Source: Paenibacillus agilis
Lineage (GTDB): Bacteria > Bacillota > Bacilli > Paenibacillales > Paenibacillaceae
Reading direction: 5' to 3'
DNA: 64,000 nucleotides
Assembly: GCF_007786455.1 (NCBI RefSeq)
Contig: NZ_VNJK01000005.1
Span: 124,001 to 188,000, forward strand
Shown: positions 36,010-44,310 of the stretch, in pieces
Numbering within the stretch: the first letter of the stretch is position 1
Layout of the letters: every line of letters begins with the position of its first letter
The notes under the pieces: generated by a model
The model's database searches: none
What the model saw: only the letters and a program-made list of their open reading frames with translations
What the model was told of the DNA's origin: nothing
Translations under genes and position numbers: made by a program

Positions 36010-37335
36010 CTACTTACCAACATAATTGGCTGCAAATGTGTTCGCATAATCTCCCTGCCCACACAGCCGCTCAAGTCTGGCCCGCCGTAAACGATCCGAA
36101 AAAGTACGACTTCCGCTTTCATCAAGGTTATGAATTAAGCGCAGCATCCAATCCGAAAATTCAATCGTCTGCCACACATGAGGCAGTCTTGTTTCCGTGT
36201 ACTTACTTAGATGCGTTCCATCTCCTTCTCGGTAATAAGTTATAAAAGCCTCCGCCAGAAATTCAGAATCAGCAATGGCAAGGTTCATCCCCTTCGCCCC
36301 GACTGGAGTAATAATATGGGCAGCATCGCCAGCTAGAAATAGGTTGCCATACTGCATCGTTTCGGTGACAACACTGCGCATATCCAGTACTCGGCGCTCG
36401 ATAAGCTTTCCAGGGACGAGTTCATCATTTCCACTACGATCACCATCATTACTATTAACAGCCATGCGCTTGCGCAGCTCATGCCAAATGCGCTCTTCGG
36501 GCCAATCAGATTCTTTATCTTGTGGAGAACACTCCAAATAAAATCGAGTCACTTGTGGTGTACGCGGCATTTGCCCAGCGAAGCCTGACTCATGCAGCGC
36601 ATAGATCACTCGTTCCGTCGAAGACGGGACTTCGGCTAAAAGCGCAAGCCATCCAATGCCATATTGCCTCGTTACCGCAGAAAAACGGTCTGGTGGAATA
36701 GAAGCTCGGGCAATACCATGAAACCCATCGCAGCCAGCAATAAAGTCGCACTCCACCTGTTTCACAACAGGTGAATGATCGATATTATTTTGCGCATGAC
36801 AATGAATCACCGCTTTATCATCCTCAAGCCCTTCGATCTTAACCACCGGATGAGAAAACAAAATCGTGCCACCACGTGCAATAAACAACTCAATAAGATC
36901 ACTGACCACGAATTGCTGGGGATAGACAGTATGAGCACAACCTGCCATATCTCCATACGGAACGATGTACTGCCGACCCTCTAATCGGAATTCGCATGTT
37001 GTATGCTGTACACCTCGTAGATCCAATCCTTTAGAAAATCCGTTCCTGCGGAGAAACTCCACAATACGATGCTCAAGGAAACCAGCTCTCGCACGTGTCT
37101 CCACATACTCCCTTGTCTGGCGATCCAGAACGATGCATGCAATACCTGCTTGCTGCAACAAGAGTGCAAGAACGAGACCAGCAGGCCCTGCTCCCACCAC
37201 ACCGACCTGCGTACGAAATTGTCTATCTGTTTTTACCGAATGACTAGCATCTTTCTCCTGATTGACCGTGTCCATATGGGATGCCGCTTGTTCTTCCGCA
37301 TTCTCATCCTGTTCAGACGAATTGCACTTCACCAT
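36010..37335 (-). CDS. pobA: FAD-dependent 4-hydroxybenzoate 3-monooxygenase-like enzyme
   Basis: A 441-residue flavoprotein hydroxylase. The FAD motif GVVGAGPAGLVLALLLQQAG lies at about 45-64, the DG motif FIAGCDGFHGIARASIP near 195, and the second FAD motif FLAGDAAHIITPVGAKGMNL near 335. These and the C-terminal SDWMLRLIHN and FAANYVGK match PobA over its whole length. PobA turns 4-hydroxybenzoate into protocatechuate with NADPH and oxygen. A charged leader of about 40 residues precedes the FAD domain, which is unusual. No protocatechuate-cleavage genes are in the window, so the true substrate may differ. GGGGGA precedes the ATG. Confidence 0.85.
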   Translation of the reverse strand: MVKCNSSEQDENAEEQAASHMDTVNQEKDASHSVKTDRQFRTQVGVVGAGPAGLVLALLLQQAGIACIVLDRQTREYVETRARAGFLEHRIVEFLRRNGFSKGLDLRGVQHTTCEFRLEGRQYIVPYGDMAGCAHTVYPQQFVVSDLIELFIARGGTILFSHPVVKIEGLEDDKAVIHCHAQNNIDHSPVVKQVECDFIAGCDGFHGIARASIPPDRFSAVTRQYGIGWLALLAEVPSSTERVIYALHESGFAGQMPRTPQVTRFYLECSPQDKESDWPEERIWHELRKRMAVNSNDGDRSGNDELVPGKLIERRVLDMRSVVTETMQYGNLFLAGDAAHIITPVGAKGMNLAIADSEFLAEAFITYYREGDGTHLSKYTETRLPHVWQTIEFSDWMLRLIHNLDESGSRTFSDRLRRARLERLCGQGDYANTFAANYVGK

Positions 37336-37557
37336 AAAATATCCCCCTGTCCACCCTAAACTCGCCTACTCCGCAGTGCTTCTAATCTCGCCAAGATCAT
37401 AGCAGAGCTGCTGCCAAATAAAAATAGGATAAAGGAATCCAAGCCCATCCAATTATGTAGGCAGGAAGATTCGATTTTAGGTTTACATACATCTTCATCT
37501 TCAAACTGCTGCACCAGCCTGCATCATTTGCATACAATGCCTAAGGAGGTGAGACAA

Positions 37558-37785
37558 ATGCCACCTTGGTATCAAAAAGCGATTCAATTGCAAGGTCAGC
37601 CAGTAGGCGTATCATTGGCGAATGGGCAAGGTATAAGCGGACTTTTATGCAGCATTAGCGGAGGTACGGTCGTGATTCAAGAGTACTTATATCAGAATCA
37701 ATTTGCAGCGAAACAATATCCATTTGCCGCGATCCAAGACATCAACCCATTTCCAGGATGCTATGTTCCCAGCCCCGTATATTAA
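37558..37785 (+). CDS. Small LSm/SH3-like hypothetical protein
   Basis: A 75-residue protein beginning MPPWYQKAIQLQGQPVGVSL. Its pattern of short strands (QPVGVSLANGQGISGLLCSI then TVVIQEYLYQ) looks like a small beta-barrel such as an LSm or coat-like protein. The C-terminus is Tyr/Pro-rich. The start is set by AAGGAGGTGA eight bases upstream, with the frame open further upstream. I recall similar short proteins in Paenibacillus but no named function; a spore-associated role is possible but not shown. Confidence 0.55.
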   Translation: MPPWYQKAIQLQGQPVGVSLANGQGISGLLCSISGGTVVIQEYLYQNQFAAKQYPFAAIQDINPFPGCYVPSPVY

Positions 37786-37818
37786 TCAATTAGATAAAGA
37801 AAAACACATCGCAGCCAA

Positions 37819-37857
37819 CAAATAGTTCCCGTTCTTTCTATGGACAGGGACTATTTG
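37819..37857 (+). terminator. Hairpin after the small LSm-like gene
   Basis: CAAATAGTTCCC pairs with GGGACTATTTG with one bulge. No T-run follows on either strand, so termination is likely weak or the hairpin serves as an RNA-stabilising end. Confidence 0.45.
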
Positions 37858-37913
37858 ATCGTGTCTACTATTAAGAGTATCGCAAATTAGCATTCTACTT
37901 ATTTCGTTCATAA

Positions 37914-38744
37914 CTAAAAATGAAACCAACTAATTTTATAGCGATGGGCTTGCTTTAAGCCTGCCTTCTCCGCTGTTTTTTGCGAAGCAAGATTGCTATC
38001 CATACAATCCCACCATGCATCAATGTGGTGATCACGGAACGTTTGCAGCAATCGTGTAACCAAACCGCTGGACAATCCCTGCTTCCGATAAGACTCCAGT
38101 GTCTCTACGCCAATCGTATGTGTCGATTGAAACTTGGCAGAGGAAACCGCTATGCTTGCTACTTCGTTAGATTCCGTAAGTGCGGCATAACCATAACCTT
38201 TGCCTATATAATTGCTCACCGTGCCCCAATACTGCTTGATATAATTAACTAAGAAATCTGCATTATTGATTTCTCGCTTATCCAGCTCAAGCATCAGCGC
38301 TTCATCAATCTCTACAACCTTAAATGACCCTATCTTATCATCGTAAGATACCTGACTATGTTGCGAAATAATAGACTTATATACATACTGATAGCTCTCA
38401 TCTATCTTCCGATTACCAATATGTTGATAGATTGTGGAGTACCAATCCTCCGAATCTACCGAGAACTCAAAGTAAGAAGTATCTTTCTTTTTCAAAAATG
38501 GAATAACTTCATCCTCTATCAACTTTGCCAAAGACTGATTGAATGCCCTATTGTTAGCATTGCCCATGAACGTAAAGCATCCCAACCCGCTGGACCACAC
38601 TAACGCGGATGAAGGGTTCAACGCATCATCCACCCATACTTCTCCGGGATTATTGCCAACAACAACACCTGCGAACATCATGTCGCTCTCACTCGTAACT
38701 AGCTTACTTGCCAACCACTCGTTTCGTTCATTTATAAGTATCAT
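37914..38744 (-). CDS. GNAT-family N-acetyltransferase
   Basis: A 276-residue enzyme with an N-terminal region of about 150 residues and a C-terminal GNAT fold (about 160-276). The acetyl-CoA loop is seen as HTIGVETLESYRKQGLSSGL, the usual V-x-x-x-x-RxxGxG/A pattern slightly altered. The domain arrangement fits the GNAT_acetyltran group common in Bacillales. I use the ATG at 38744, seven bases after GAGGA, rather than the ATG at 38762. Substrate unknown. Confidence 0.83.
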   Translation of the reverse strand: MILINERNEWLASKLVTSESDMMFAGVVVGNNPGEVWVDDALNPSSALVWSSGLGCFTFMGNANNRAFNQSLAKLIEDEVIPFLKKKDTSYFEFSVDSEDWYSTIYQHIGNRKIDESYQYVYKSIISQHSQVSYDDKIGSFKVVEIDEALMLELDKREINNADFLVNYIKQYWGTVSNYIGKGYGYAALTESNEVASIAVSSAKFQSTHTIGVETLESYRKQGLSSGLVTRLLQTFRDHHIDAWWDCMDSNLASQKTAEKAGLKQAHRYKISWFHF

Positions 38745-38820
38745 AATCTCGTCCTCACTCATGTTGGTTTATCTGGCTGGACTTGCTCGGTAAATGAAAA
38801 TATACGTCCTCTACACAAAC

Positions 38821-39261
38821 TTAATCCTCTTGGATCGAAGGAATGATATTTTTTTGATCAATTAACGACGACATGACGATCAATGTGGTAGAATCTCCAT
38901 GCTCTCCACTGGCATTAATAAACGCCTCCAGTGTTTCCATCGTATCCGTGACGACTTTTAGCAAATAGTTATATTGTCCGCTTATTCTGTGCAGTTCCAG
39001 AACATCGGGATATTCCTTGCAAAATTCAACAAACTTTTCACAGCGCTTCGTATGAAAAAGTAGATAGGCACTTATGCATTTATGCATCTTCTCTGGAGAA
39101 ACAACAGCTCGATACTGTTTAATGATCCCTTTCTCCTCCATCCTGCGAACCCTCTCTGTAGCTGCGGGTTGAGACAAGCCAATCATTTTCCCCAATTCCG
39201 TCATCGACGTCCGAGCCTGATCTTGCAAAATTATTAAAATTTCCTTATCCACTTGGTCCAT
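38821..39261 (-). CDS. Lrp/AsnC-family transcriptional regulator
   Basis: A 146-residue regulator. The N-terminal HTH reads VDKEILIILQDQARTSMTEL and GKMIGLSQPAATERVRRME, the standard Lrp helix pair. The C-terminal RAM domain includes YNYLLKVVTDTMETLEAFI. It is divergent from the OYE reductase gene with a 172-bp gap, so the reductase is the likely target. The gap contains a direct repeat of AAATCGTAA near 39377-39402, which may be its site. Confidence 0.92.
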   Translation of the reverse strand: MDQVDKEILIILQDQARTSMTELGKMIGLSQPAATERVRRMEEKGIIKQYRAVVSPEKMHKCISAYLLFHTKRCEKFVEFCKEYPDVLELHRISGQYNYLLKVVTDTMETLEAFINASGEHGDSTTLIVMSSLIDQKNIIPSIQED

Positions 39262-39433
39262 TCGAAAGCACTCCTTTAATTTAAAAGAAATATCTTCCTA
39301 ATTACTTGAATTTCAAGTTCACTATAGCACAATTCCTTCAATGTCACCTGTAAAAATAAGTATTAATGCTTTACCATAAATCGTAAGGAAAATAAATCGT
39401 AAAAGACGATAATAAAACCGGAGGGATACCTTT

Positions 39434-40492
39434 ATGCGTATAGGAAAAATGCAATTACTGCAGCCGATTCAAATGGGAGCATGGAATCTTCGCAACCGTA
39501 TTGTCATGGCACCAATGACACGCTGCTTTGCCGATAATGAGACAGGAGTTGTCGGCCCCGACGTGGTCGAATATTACCGCAAAAGAGCTGCAGATGGTGT
39601 TGGGCTCATTATTTCAGAAGGAATTACGATCAGTCCTCGTGCAAAGGGTACGATTGGTTTACCTGGTTTATATACAGAGGAACAAATAAAAAGTTGGAAA
39701 AAGGTCACCGATGCGGTCCATCAAGTAGGCGGAACGATAATTGCGCAAATATGGCATGTTGGGAGACTTACGCGCCATGAGATTGCAGGCGGACTTCCGC
39801 CGCAAGCACCTTCTGCCATCCAGGCAGACGGTCATGTTCATAGGCTCGGCAAGCCATACGATACCCCAGAAGAGATGTCTATTGCTGATATCAAAGAAGT
39901 CATTCAGCAGTATGCGGCGGCAGCACGAAATGCCATAACCGCTGGCTTTGACGGTGTTGAAATTCATGGCGCGCACGGCTATCTAATTGACCAGTTCAAT
40001 TCGGACGTATCCAATCACCGACAAGACAAATACGGCGGCGACTTGCGCCAGCGCTTAACCTTTATGAAAGAAGTCTCGCAGGCTGTCATTGCTGAAATAG
40101 GAGCCGACCGGACCATTATGCGCTTCTCCGCCTTAAAAGATGATGTGCGTGACTATATGTGGGAAGATCCCGATGCGGCTATTCAAACGTTTGTGGAGGC
40201 TTTTAAAGAAAGTGGACTAACGATGATTCATCCTTCGACAATGGACTTTAGTCAAGTCATTTCCGACGGTCTTACCCTGCATGAGATTGCCCGTAAATAT
40301 TGGGATGGCATCATTATAGGCGTTGGAAATTTAAATCCTGAGCTTGCAGAACAGGCAGTGGAAGCAGAAACGATTGATGCAGCAGCATTCGGACGCCCTT
40401 TCCTTGCCAACCCAGACTTAGTAAGCCGAGTGAGCCAAGGTGAGGAGTTTATTGCGTTTGATGCTAGCAAACATTTTCATGTGTTGGTGTAA
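39434..40492 (+). CDS. Old yellow enzyme-family alkene reductase
   Basis: A 352-residue FMN-dependent NAD(P)H oxidoreductase (TIM barrel). It carries RIVMAPMTRCFADNETGVVG near the start, the substrate-binding HxxH pair in EIHGAHGYLIDQF at about 177-189, and the FMN phosphate motif AAFGRPFLANPDLV near 320. The family reduces activated C=C bonds, often in detoxification of electrophiles. GGAGGG precedes the ATG by eight bases. The divergent Lrp-type gene is the probable regulator. Confidence 0.92.
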   Translation: MRIGKMQLLQPIQMGAWNLRNRIVMAPMTRCFADNETGVVGPDVVEYYRKRAADGVGLIISEGITISPRAKGTIGLPGLYTEEQIKSWKKVTDAVHQVGGTIIAQIWHVGRLTRHEIAGGLPPQAPSAIQADGHVHRLGKPYDTPEEMSIADIKEVIQQYAAAARNAITAGFDGVEIHGAHGYLIDQFNSDVSNHRQDKYGGDLRQRLTFMKEVSQAVIAEIGADRTIMRFSALKDDVRDYMWEDPDAAIQTFVEAFKESGLTMIHPSTMDFSQVISDGLTLHEIARKYWDGIIIGVGNLNPELAEQAVEAETIDAAAFGRPFLANPDLVSRVSQGEEFIAFDASKHFHVLV

Positions 40493-40506
40493 GTCCTTAA
40501 CAAACA

Positions 40507-40625
40507 AAAAATAGACCGCCCAATGCAAGGGAAACGGTCTATCACTAATAATCACTATTGCGGTCGCCCTCTTTTTAAGCGGATACCACGAGGAGTCGTG
40601 TTCACGCACGGCTCTTTCTTCATTT
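40507..40625 (-). repeat. Dispersed three-hairpin repeat B, copy 1 (ends in a terminator)
   Basis: Read on the minus strand directly after the CLC gene: hairpin 3 with GAG-CCGTG..CACGA-CTC type stem (plus 40593-40614), a middle CCGC/GCGG-like hairpin near 40565-40583, then ATAGACCG (40511-40518) paired with CGGTCTAT (40535-40542) and a T-run. The same three-part layout occurs at 43567-43712 with changed but still paired stems. Confidence 0.65.
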
Positions 40626-40635
40626 TATTCGTGCA

Positions 40636-41874
40636 TCAGGAGACCTTGGGTGTTCGCCATTTCAATTTGAACACAAACATCGGTAAATATGCTGCTAGCA
40701 CGATCAATACGATCAACTTTATCGGGAATAGCATAACAAATAGTAATACAACCGCTATTGGTTTTTGAAGTACGGCACTAGATAACGCAGTCGTAACAAC
40801 CGTAATAGAGGTCACCGGATCTACAGGGAATAACATCGCAATCCCATACCCTATGCTTACCCCCGCGAAAATAATGGGAAAAATATGTCCTCCCCGCCAA
40901 CCCGAGGCTAAACAAAACTCAGTCAAAAATAACTTCACGATACCGATCCCCAACAATAAATAAGCAGACATATGCGTCCACTCTACAGCTAATTCTGTTA
41001 GCTCATGCTCCCCGGAAAACATCGTAATCGGAAGGAGCGTTCCGATTAACCCTAACATCAAACCGCCAATAACCGCTTTTATTACTTTGTACTGTTCTAG
41101 CGGTTTAAGAACGTTATGCAGTATATGACCAAACCACTCATACAATTTTGCAAACAGTACTCCTAGTAGGATTAGTGGGATGATCGCTACTAATTCATTC
41201 ACACCCACATGTGCCGCTCCAAAATCCGCTAACGTAAACTGTCTGTTGTCTATTTTGGACAGCAAAATAAAAATAATAAAGCCCGCAGCCGTTGTAACGG
41301 CATAGACTAACGTCTTGATCCATTTCATGCGCTTGGAATCTTTTTTATCTTCCAATAATGTAGAAGCTCCAAATAGCGGTGATCTGAAAATCATACCGAC
41401 AGCAGCTTCAACACTATACTCGATTACGATTTCACCATGTTCTTTTAGCACCGTTCTTTTCTTCACAAATGACTTAATAGCATCTCCTGACCATGTAGCA
41501 AGTCCCCCAACAATACCAACCAAAGCCGCCTCGGGACCGAGACTAGCCCCAAATGAAAGCACACATATAGCCGTTATTACACTTTTATATAAAGAACGGT
41601 AATCGATTCTTTTAGTCGTCTTAAATTCCGCCATTACCTGATCCATCGTACGGGGGTAATTGCCAAAGTACTTTTGACATAAGCCAACCAACACTCCTCC
41701 AATTAAACAAATGAGGATCGTCCAGTATTTCATATCCATCATCTTCGGTATATCAGACCAGATAAGATGAGTTGTAACCGAAACGACAGCTAGAAAGCTC
41801 CAAGTCAGAAGTCCTGTAATCCCGCCAATAAATATACTGTACAAAAATAAATTGCCTAGACCTAATAATTTCAT
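40636..41874 (-). CDS. CLC-family chloride channel/antiporter
   Basis: A 412-residue integral membrane protein of about ten hydrophobic segments. CLC signatures are SFGASLGPEAALVG at about 108-121, where the Glu after GP is the gating position, FRSPLFGASTLLED near 165 and CLASGWRGGHIFPIIFAG near 318. CLC proteins move chloride or related halides, some in exchange for protons. I looked for a fluoride riboswitch in the 5' leader, since some CLC proteins export fluoride, and did not find its conserved core. The start follows a GTGG-rich stretch without an ideal Shine-Dalgarno. Confidence 0.88.
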   Translation of the reverse strand: MKLLGLGNLFLYSIFIGGITGLLTWSFLAVVSVTTHLIWSDIPKMMDMKYWTILICLIGGVLVGLCQKYFGNYPRTMDQVMAEFKTTKRIDYRSLYKSVITAICVLSFGASLGPEAALVGIVGGLATWSGDAIKSFVKKRTVLKEHGEIVIEYSVEAAVGMIFRSPLFGASTLLEDKKDSKRMKWIKTLVYAVTTAAGFIIFILLSKIDNRQFTLADFGAAHVGVNELVAIIPLILLGVLFAKLYEWFGHILHNVLKPLEQYKVIKAVIGGLMLGLIGTLLPITMFSGEHELTELAVEWTHMSAYLLLGIGIVKLFLTEFCLASGWRGGHIFPIIFAGVSIGYGIAMLFPVDPVTSITVVTTALSSAVLQKPIAVVLLFVMLFPIKLIVLIVLAAYLPMFVFKLKWRTPKVS

Positions 41875-42204
41875 GGTGTGGTGTGTTCCTACTTTCCTGC
41901 GGAGTTAAACTCCAAGATGCTGTTCCTGTTACCATTTCAACTCTTTTCAACATGGGCGTTAATCATTTCATTATTTATTTCACTAAATCAATTCAGCTTC
42001 ATTATTATTCATTATTCATGTTGGTAATATTCTCATTGTCTTTCTTATTACTTCCCCACGGCAAAGAAGTGGATAGGAATCAGAGCTAGTCTGAAATCCT
42101 ATCCACTTTATTTTTCAGACGATAGCTTCTAACATCATACATAATTCAATTCAGCACCTTGTTCAAGAAAATAACTCACTTTTTCTCGGTTATGAGGAAA
42201 CTCG
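41875..42204. other. Intergenic region between nucleoside hydrolase and CLC genes
   Basis: It holds the CLC promoter and leader, with a small hairpin GGAGT-TTA-ACTCC near 41903-41916 flanked by two GTTCCT copies, and the terminator hairpin at 42067-42108. A plus-strand reading frame at 41883-42089 lacks a ribosome site and is not called. Confidence 0.5.
42067..42108. terminator. Hairpin terminator, probably bidirectional
   Basis: AAGTGGATAGGA (42067-42078) pairs perfectly with TCCTATCCACTT (42097-42108). The plus strand continues TATTTTTC. For the minus-strand nucleoside hydrolase gene it lies about 100 bp after the stop. Confidence 0.65.
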
Positions 42205-43146
42205 TTACTTCGCTTTTTTCGCCAAATCTGTTATGTAATCAAAAAACGCATCCCGATCTACGTCATAAACAACATGTACCGACCGTCCTACATCCGTTGC
42301 AACTGTTCTACCTTGGCTTGCACCTTCTGTTATGACAATGCTGTTTACCTTTTGCACCTTTACTAGATCGGTCTTGCCGATAAACGCTGTCGTTAGTACA
42401 TCCCATAAAAAGTACGTAGAGTTCGTTGTGAAATGTACAAGTGGCGGCACTATCGCGTAGCATTGGCCAAGAAAATCTACACCCGTATACTTCCGTTTCT
42501 TCGCCCAGCGTTGGCGAACATCTAACGTAAGCGGTACTTTATTCGTGCTCTCCAATGCTACAAGAACAATCTCGATGCCACTCGACCATACACGCGCAGC
42601 AGCTTCAGGATCCCAATAAACATTCCATTCAGCTGTTCCATCATGCTCTGGCTCCTCCACATTGCCTTCTTCACGAAACGTTCCGCCCATCCACACAAGC
42701 CGCTCAATTTTTTCTTCTAGGGTTGGATCGATATCTAAAGCGCGAGCAAGATCAGTCAACGGACCTGTAAATAACAATGTTGTCTTACCCTCCCTTGCAC
42801 GCAGCGTGTCAATAAGATGTAGATGTGCTGGCTTGTTCGCTACTGGAGTAACAACTTTGCCAGACTCATTAAGAAGCGGAAGTGCTTCTACATAGAAAGC
42901 ATGCATACGCCAATCCTTTGGAAAAGGATTTTTCCCCCGGGAATTAGATGCTGCCACAGCCAGATTGATGCCATCACCAAAACGATCGATAATTTTACGG
43001 CTTGCCATCATAGCTGGTTCCAAGTAGCAATCCGCTGGAATCACCGAAACCCCCGTCACATTCACATTGTCCATTTGCAGCAACAAAAATAACGAAGTCA
43101 AATCATCAACGCTACCGTCATGGTTGAAGTAAATGTTTTTCTTCAT
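42205..43146 (-). CDS. Nucleoside hydrolase (IunH family)
   Basis: A 313-residue cytosolic N-ribohydrolase that splits ribonucleosides into base and ribose. The calcium-binding motif appears as NHDGSVDDLTSLFLLL at residues 7-22, a variant of the usual DTDPGxDD in which the first Asp is replaced by Asn. Also visible are LLFTGPLTDLARALDIDP near 130 and the late LWDVLTTAF with a catalytic-loop Asp. The ATG at 43144-43146 follows GGTGA; an ATG 27 nt upstream lacks one. The Asn replacement may change metal affinity or substrate. Its 5' flank holds repeat A copy 2. Confidence 0.87.
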   Translation of the reverse strand: MKKNIYFNHDGSVDDLTSLFLLLQMDNVNVTGVSVIPADCYLEPAMMASRKIIDRFGDGINLAVAASNSRGKNPFPKDWRMHAFYVEALPLLNESGKVVTPVANKPAHLHLIDTLRAREGKTTLLFTGPLTDLARALDIDPTLEEKIERLVWMGGTFREEGNVEEPEHDGTAEWNVYWDPEAAARVWSSGIEIVLVALESTNKVPLTLDVRQRWAKKRKYTGVDFLGQCYAIVPPLVHFTTNSTYFLWDVLTTAFIGKTDLVKVQKVNSIVITEGASQGRTVATDVGRSVHVVYDVDRDAFFDYITDLAKKAK

Positions 43147-43310
43147 CCTGCTGTCACCATTCCCATGTATCAACTTAACAAAGTGTATGCTGCTCTACTT
43201 CGAATTGCTTCTGCATTAACTATATTTTCATTCGCGTTAAACCATGCGACTGTACTATTTCGGCACAGCCAAAGCTGCATTAGTGGAAGCAAGTTAGATT
43301 AGTGACAATT

Positions 43311-43428
43311 ATGCAGTTATTTAAGCTGAAAGTGGCCTTTTAGGGAGAATATCGGCAAAAATGCATTTATTTTTGTTTCTTTTCCCCTTATAGGGGCTGA
43401 TCGAGTAAATTAACTGCACTTTTGTCCA
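43311..43428. repeat. Dispersed intergenic inverted repeat A, copy 2
   Basis: ATGCAGTTATTT at 43311-43322 faces AAATTAACTGCA at about 43408-43418, with the outer GACAAT and TTTGTCC extending the match. Inside lie CGGCAAAAATGCATTTATTT at 43353-43372 and CCCCTTATAGGGG at 43384-43396. The same words in the same order occur at 23972-24096. Confidence 0.7.
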
Positions 43429-43566
43429 TACCATCCTGCCACGCCGAAATAAACGACTGAGCACGGAATAAATACAAGCCATTTCGCATCTACGTTGGCC
43501 TACTTTTAACATTTGGAAAAACTAAACTAATCGTCGATTAGCTCCTTGCCACACATTGCACATATG

Positions 43567-43712
43567 AAATAAAAAGTAGACCGCCTTGTGCTAAGGTATA
43601 CGGTCTACTTTAGATAGAAGTATCATCTTGTTAAGCCAACCGCCCTTAAAAGCGGCTATTGTATCAGAGGTCATGCTCGCACCATGACCCTCTTTCTTTA
43701 TCTTTTTGATTT
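43567..43712 (-). repeat. Dispersed three-hairpin repeat B, copy 2 (ends in a terminator)
   Basis: Minus strand, after the cupin gene: AGAGG-TCATG with CATGA-CCCTCT (plus 43666-43675 and 43683-43693), then CCGC/GCGG (43640-43655), then AAAGTAGACCG (43573-43583) with CGGTCTACTTT (43601-43611) and TTTTTATT. It ends the cupin transcript about 40-190 nt after the stop. Confidence 0.65.
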
Positions 43713-43752
43713 CCTGCCAATTTGCCATGCTTCGGTTAGAATCTTGTGGCGC

Positions 43753-44310
43753 TTACTCAGAAGCCATCGCAATGGCCTTCGTTTCATGAACGGTACCAAA
43801 CGGATGCTCTGGCGGGGCATAAATCGTATATACTTTGAGTGGTTTGTTCCCTGTATTTATTACATTATGCCATGTCCCAGCAGGGACCAAAATGGCATAG
43901 TCATCATCAACCCTTTGTTCAATTGTTAAGTTATCTTTTCTATCACCCATTCGTACAAGTCCTTCTCCTTCTTCAATTCGTATGAATTGATCCGTATTAG
44001 GATGGACTTCTAAGCCGATATCATCTCCAACATTAATGCTCATCAAAGCGACTTGCAGATGTTTCCCCGTCCATAGAACAGTACGATAATTGCGATTTTG
44101 CTCAGAAGCTTGATCAATATTCACGACAAAAGGATTTGGTCCATAGTCCTTTAGCTGAATAAGTCTATCTGCAGCATGCTCATTATGGTTCCAGTTATAT
44201 TGATGAGGATACCAGTTGTAGATGGAATGATGGTTACTCCCGTTGATAGGGCTCGCGGGGCTATGCCATTGATAGCCATTACATGACTTACAGTACAAAT
44301 TCATACTCAT
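43753..44310 (-). CDS. Cupin-domain protein with a Tyr/Asn/His-rich N-terminus
   Basis: A 185-residue protein. The N-terminal 50 residues are rich in Asn, His, Tyr and Ser (SIYNWYPHQYNWNHNEH) and contain a CKSC pair, a composition seen in spore-coat proteins. Residues about 75-165 form a cupin barrel: GLEVHPNTDQFIRIEEGEG supplies the first metal motif and VPAGTWHNVINTG the second. The final PPEHPFG is typical of the mannose-6-phosphate isomerase-like cupins. GAGAGGA precedes the ATG by eight bases. A spore-coat role is possible from composition only. Confidence 0.75.
   Translation of the reverse strand: MSMNLYCKSCNGYQWHSPASPINGSNHHSIYNWYPHQYNWNHNEHAADRLIQLKDYGPNPFVVNIDQASEQNRNYRTVLWTGKHLQVALMSINVGDDIGLEVHPNTDQFIRIEEGEGLVRMGDRKDNLTIEQRVDDDYAILVPAGTWHNVINTGNKPLKVYTIYAPPEHPFGTVHETKAIAMASE

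Larger units (their letters stand above)
43147..43752. other. Intergenic region with repeats A (copy 2) and B (copy 2)
   Basis: A 600-bp gap. It contains the nucleoside hydrolase promoter region, repeat A at 43311-43428 and repeat B at 43567-43712. I see no protein gene; the minus-strand frame at 43321-43512 is repeat sequence. Confidence 0.6.

Noticed and set aside
40418-40609. 63-codon minus-strand frame between the OYE and CLC genes
   Set aside because: It consists of repeat B hairpins plus the antisense end of the OYE gene.
40507-40625. Group II intron or reverse-transcriptase remnant
   Set aside because: Some loop sequence looked similar to intron hairpins, but no domain V, no reverse-transcriptase reading frame and no exon-binding sites are visible.
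41875-42060. Fluoride riboswitch ahead of the CLC gene
   Set aside because: The leader has a small hairpin but lacks the conserved aptamer words such as the TGATG segment.
41883-42089. 68-codon plus-strand frame with a hydrophobic stretch, followed by a hairpin and T-run
   Set aside because: No Shine-Dalgarno and it overlaps the CLC promoter and leader; the hairpin is better explained as the end of the neighbouring minus-strand transcript.
43321-43512. 63-codon minus-strand frame
   Set aside because: It lies entirely on repeat A sequence and has no ribosome binding site.
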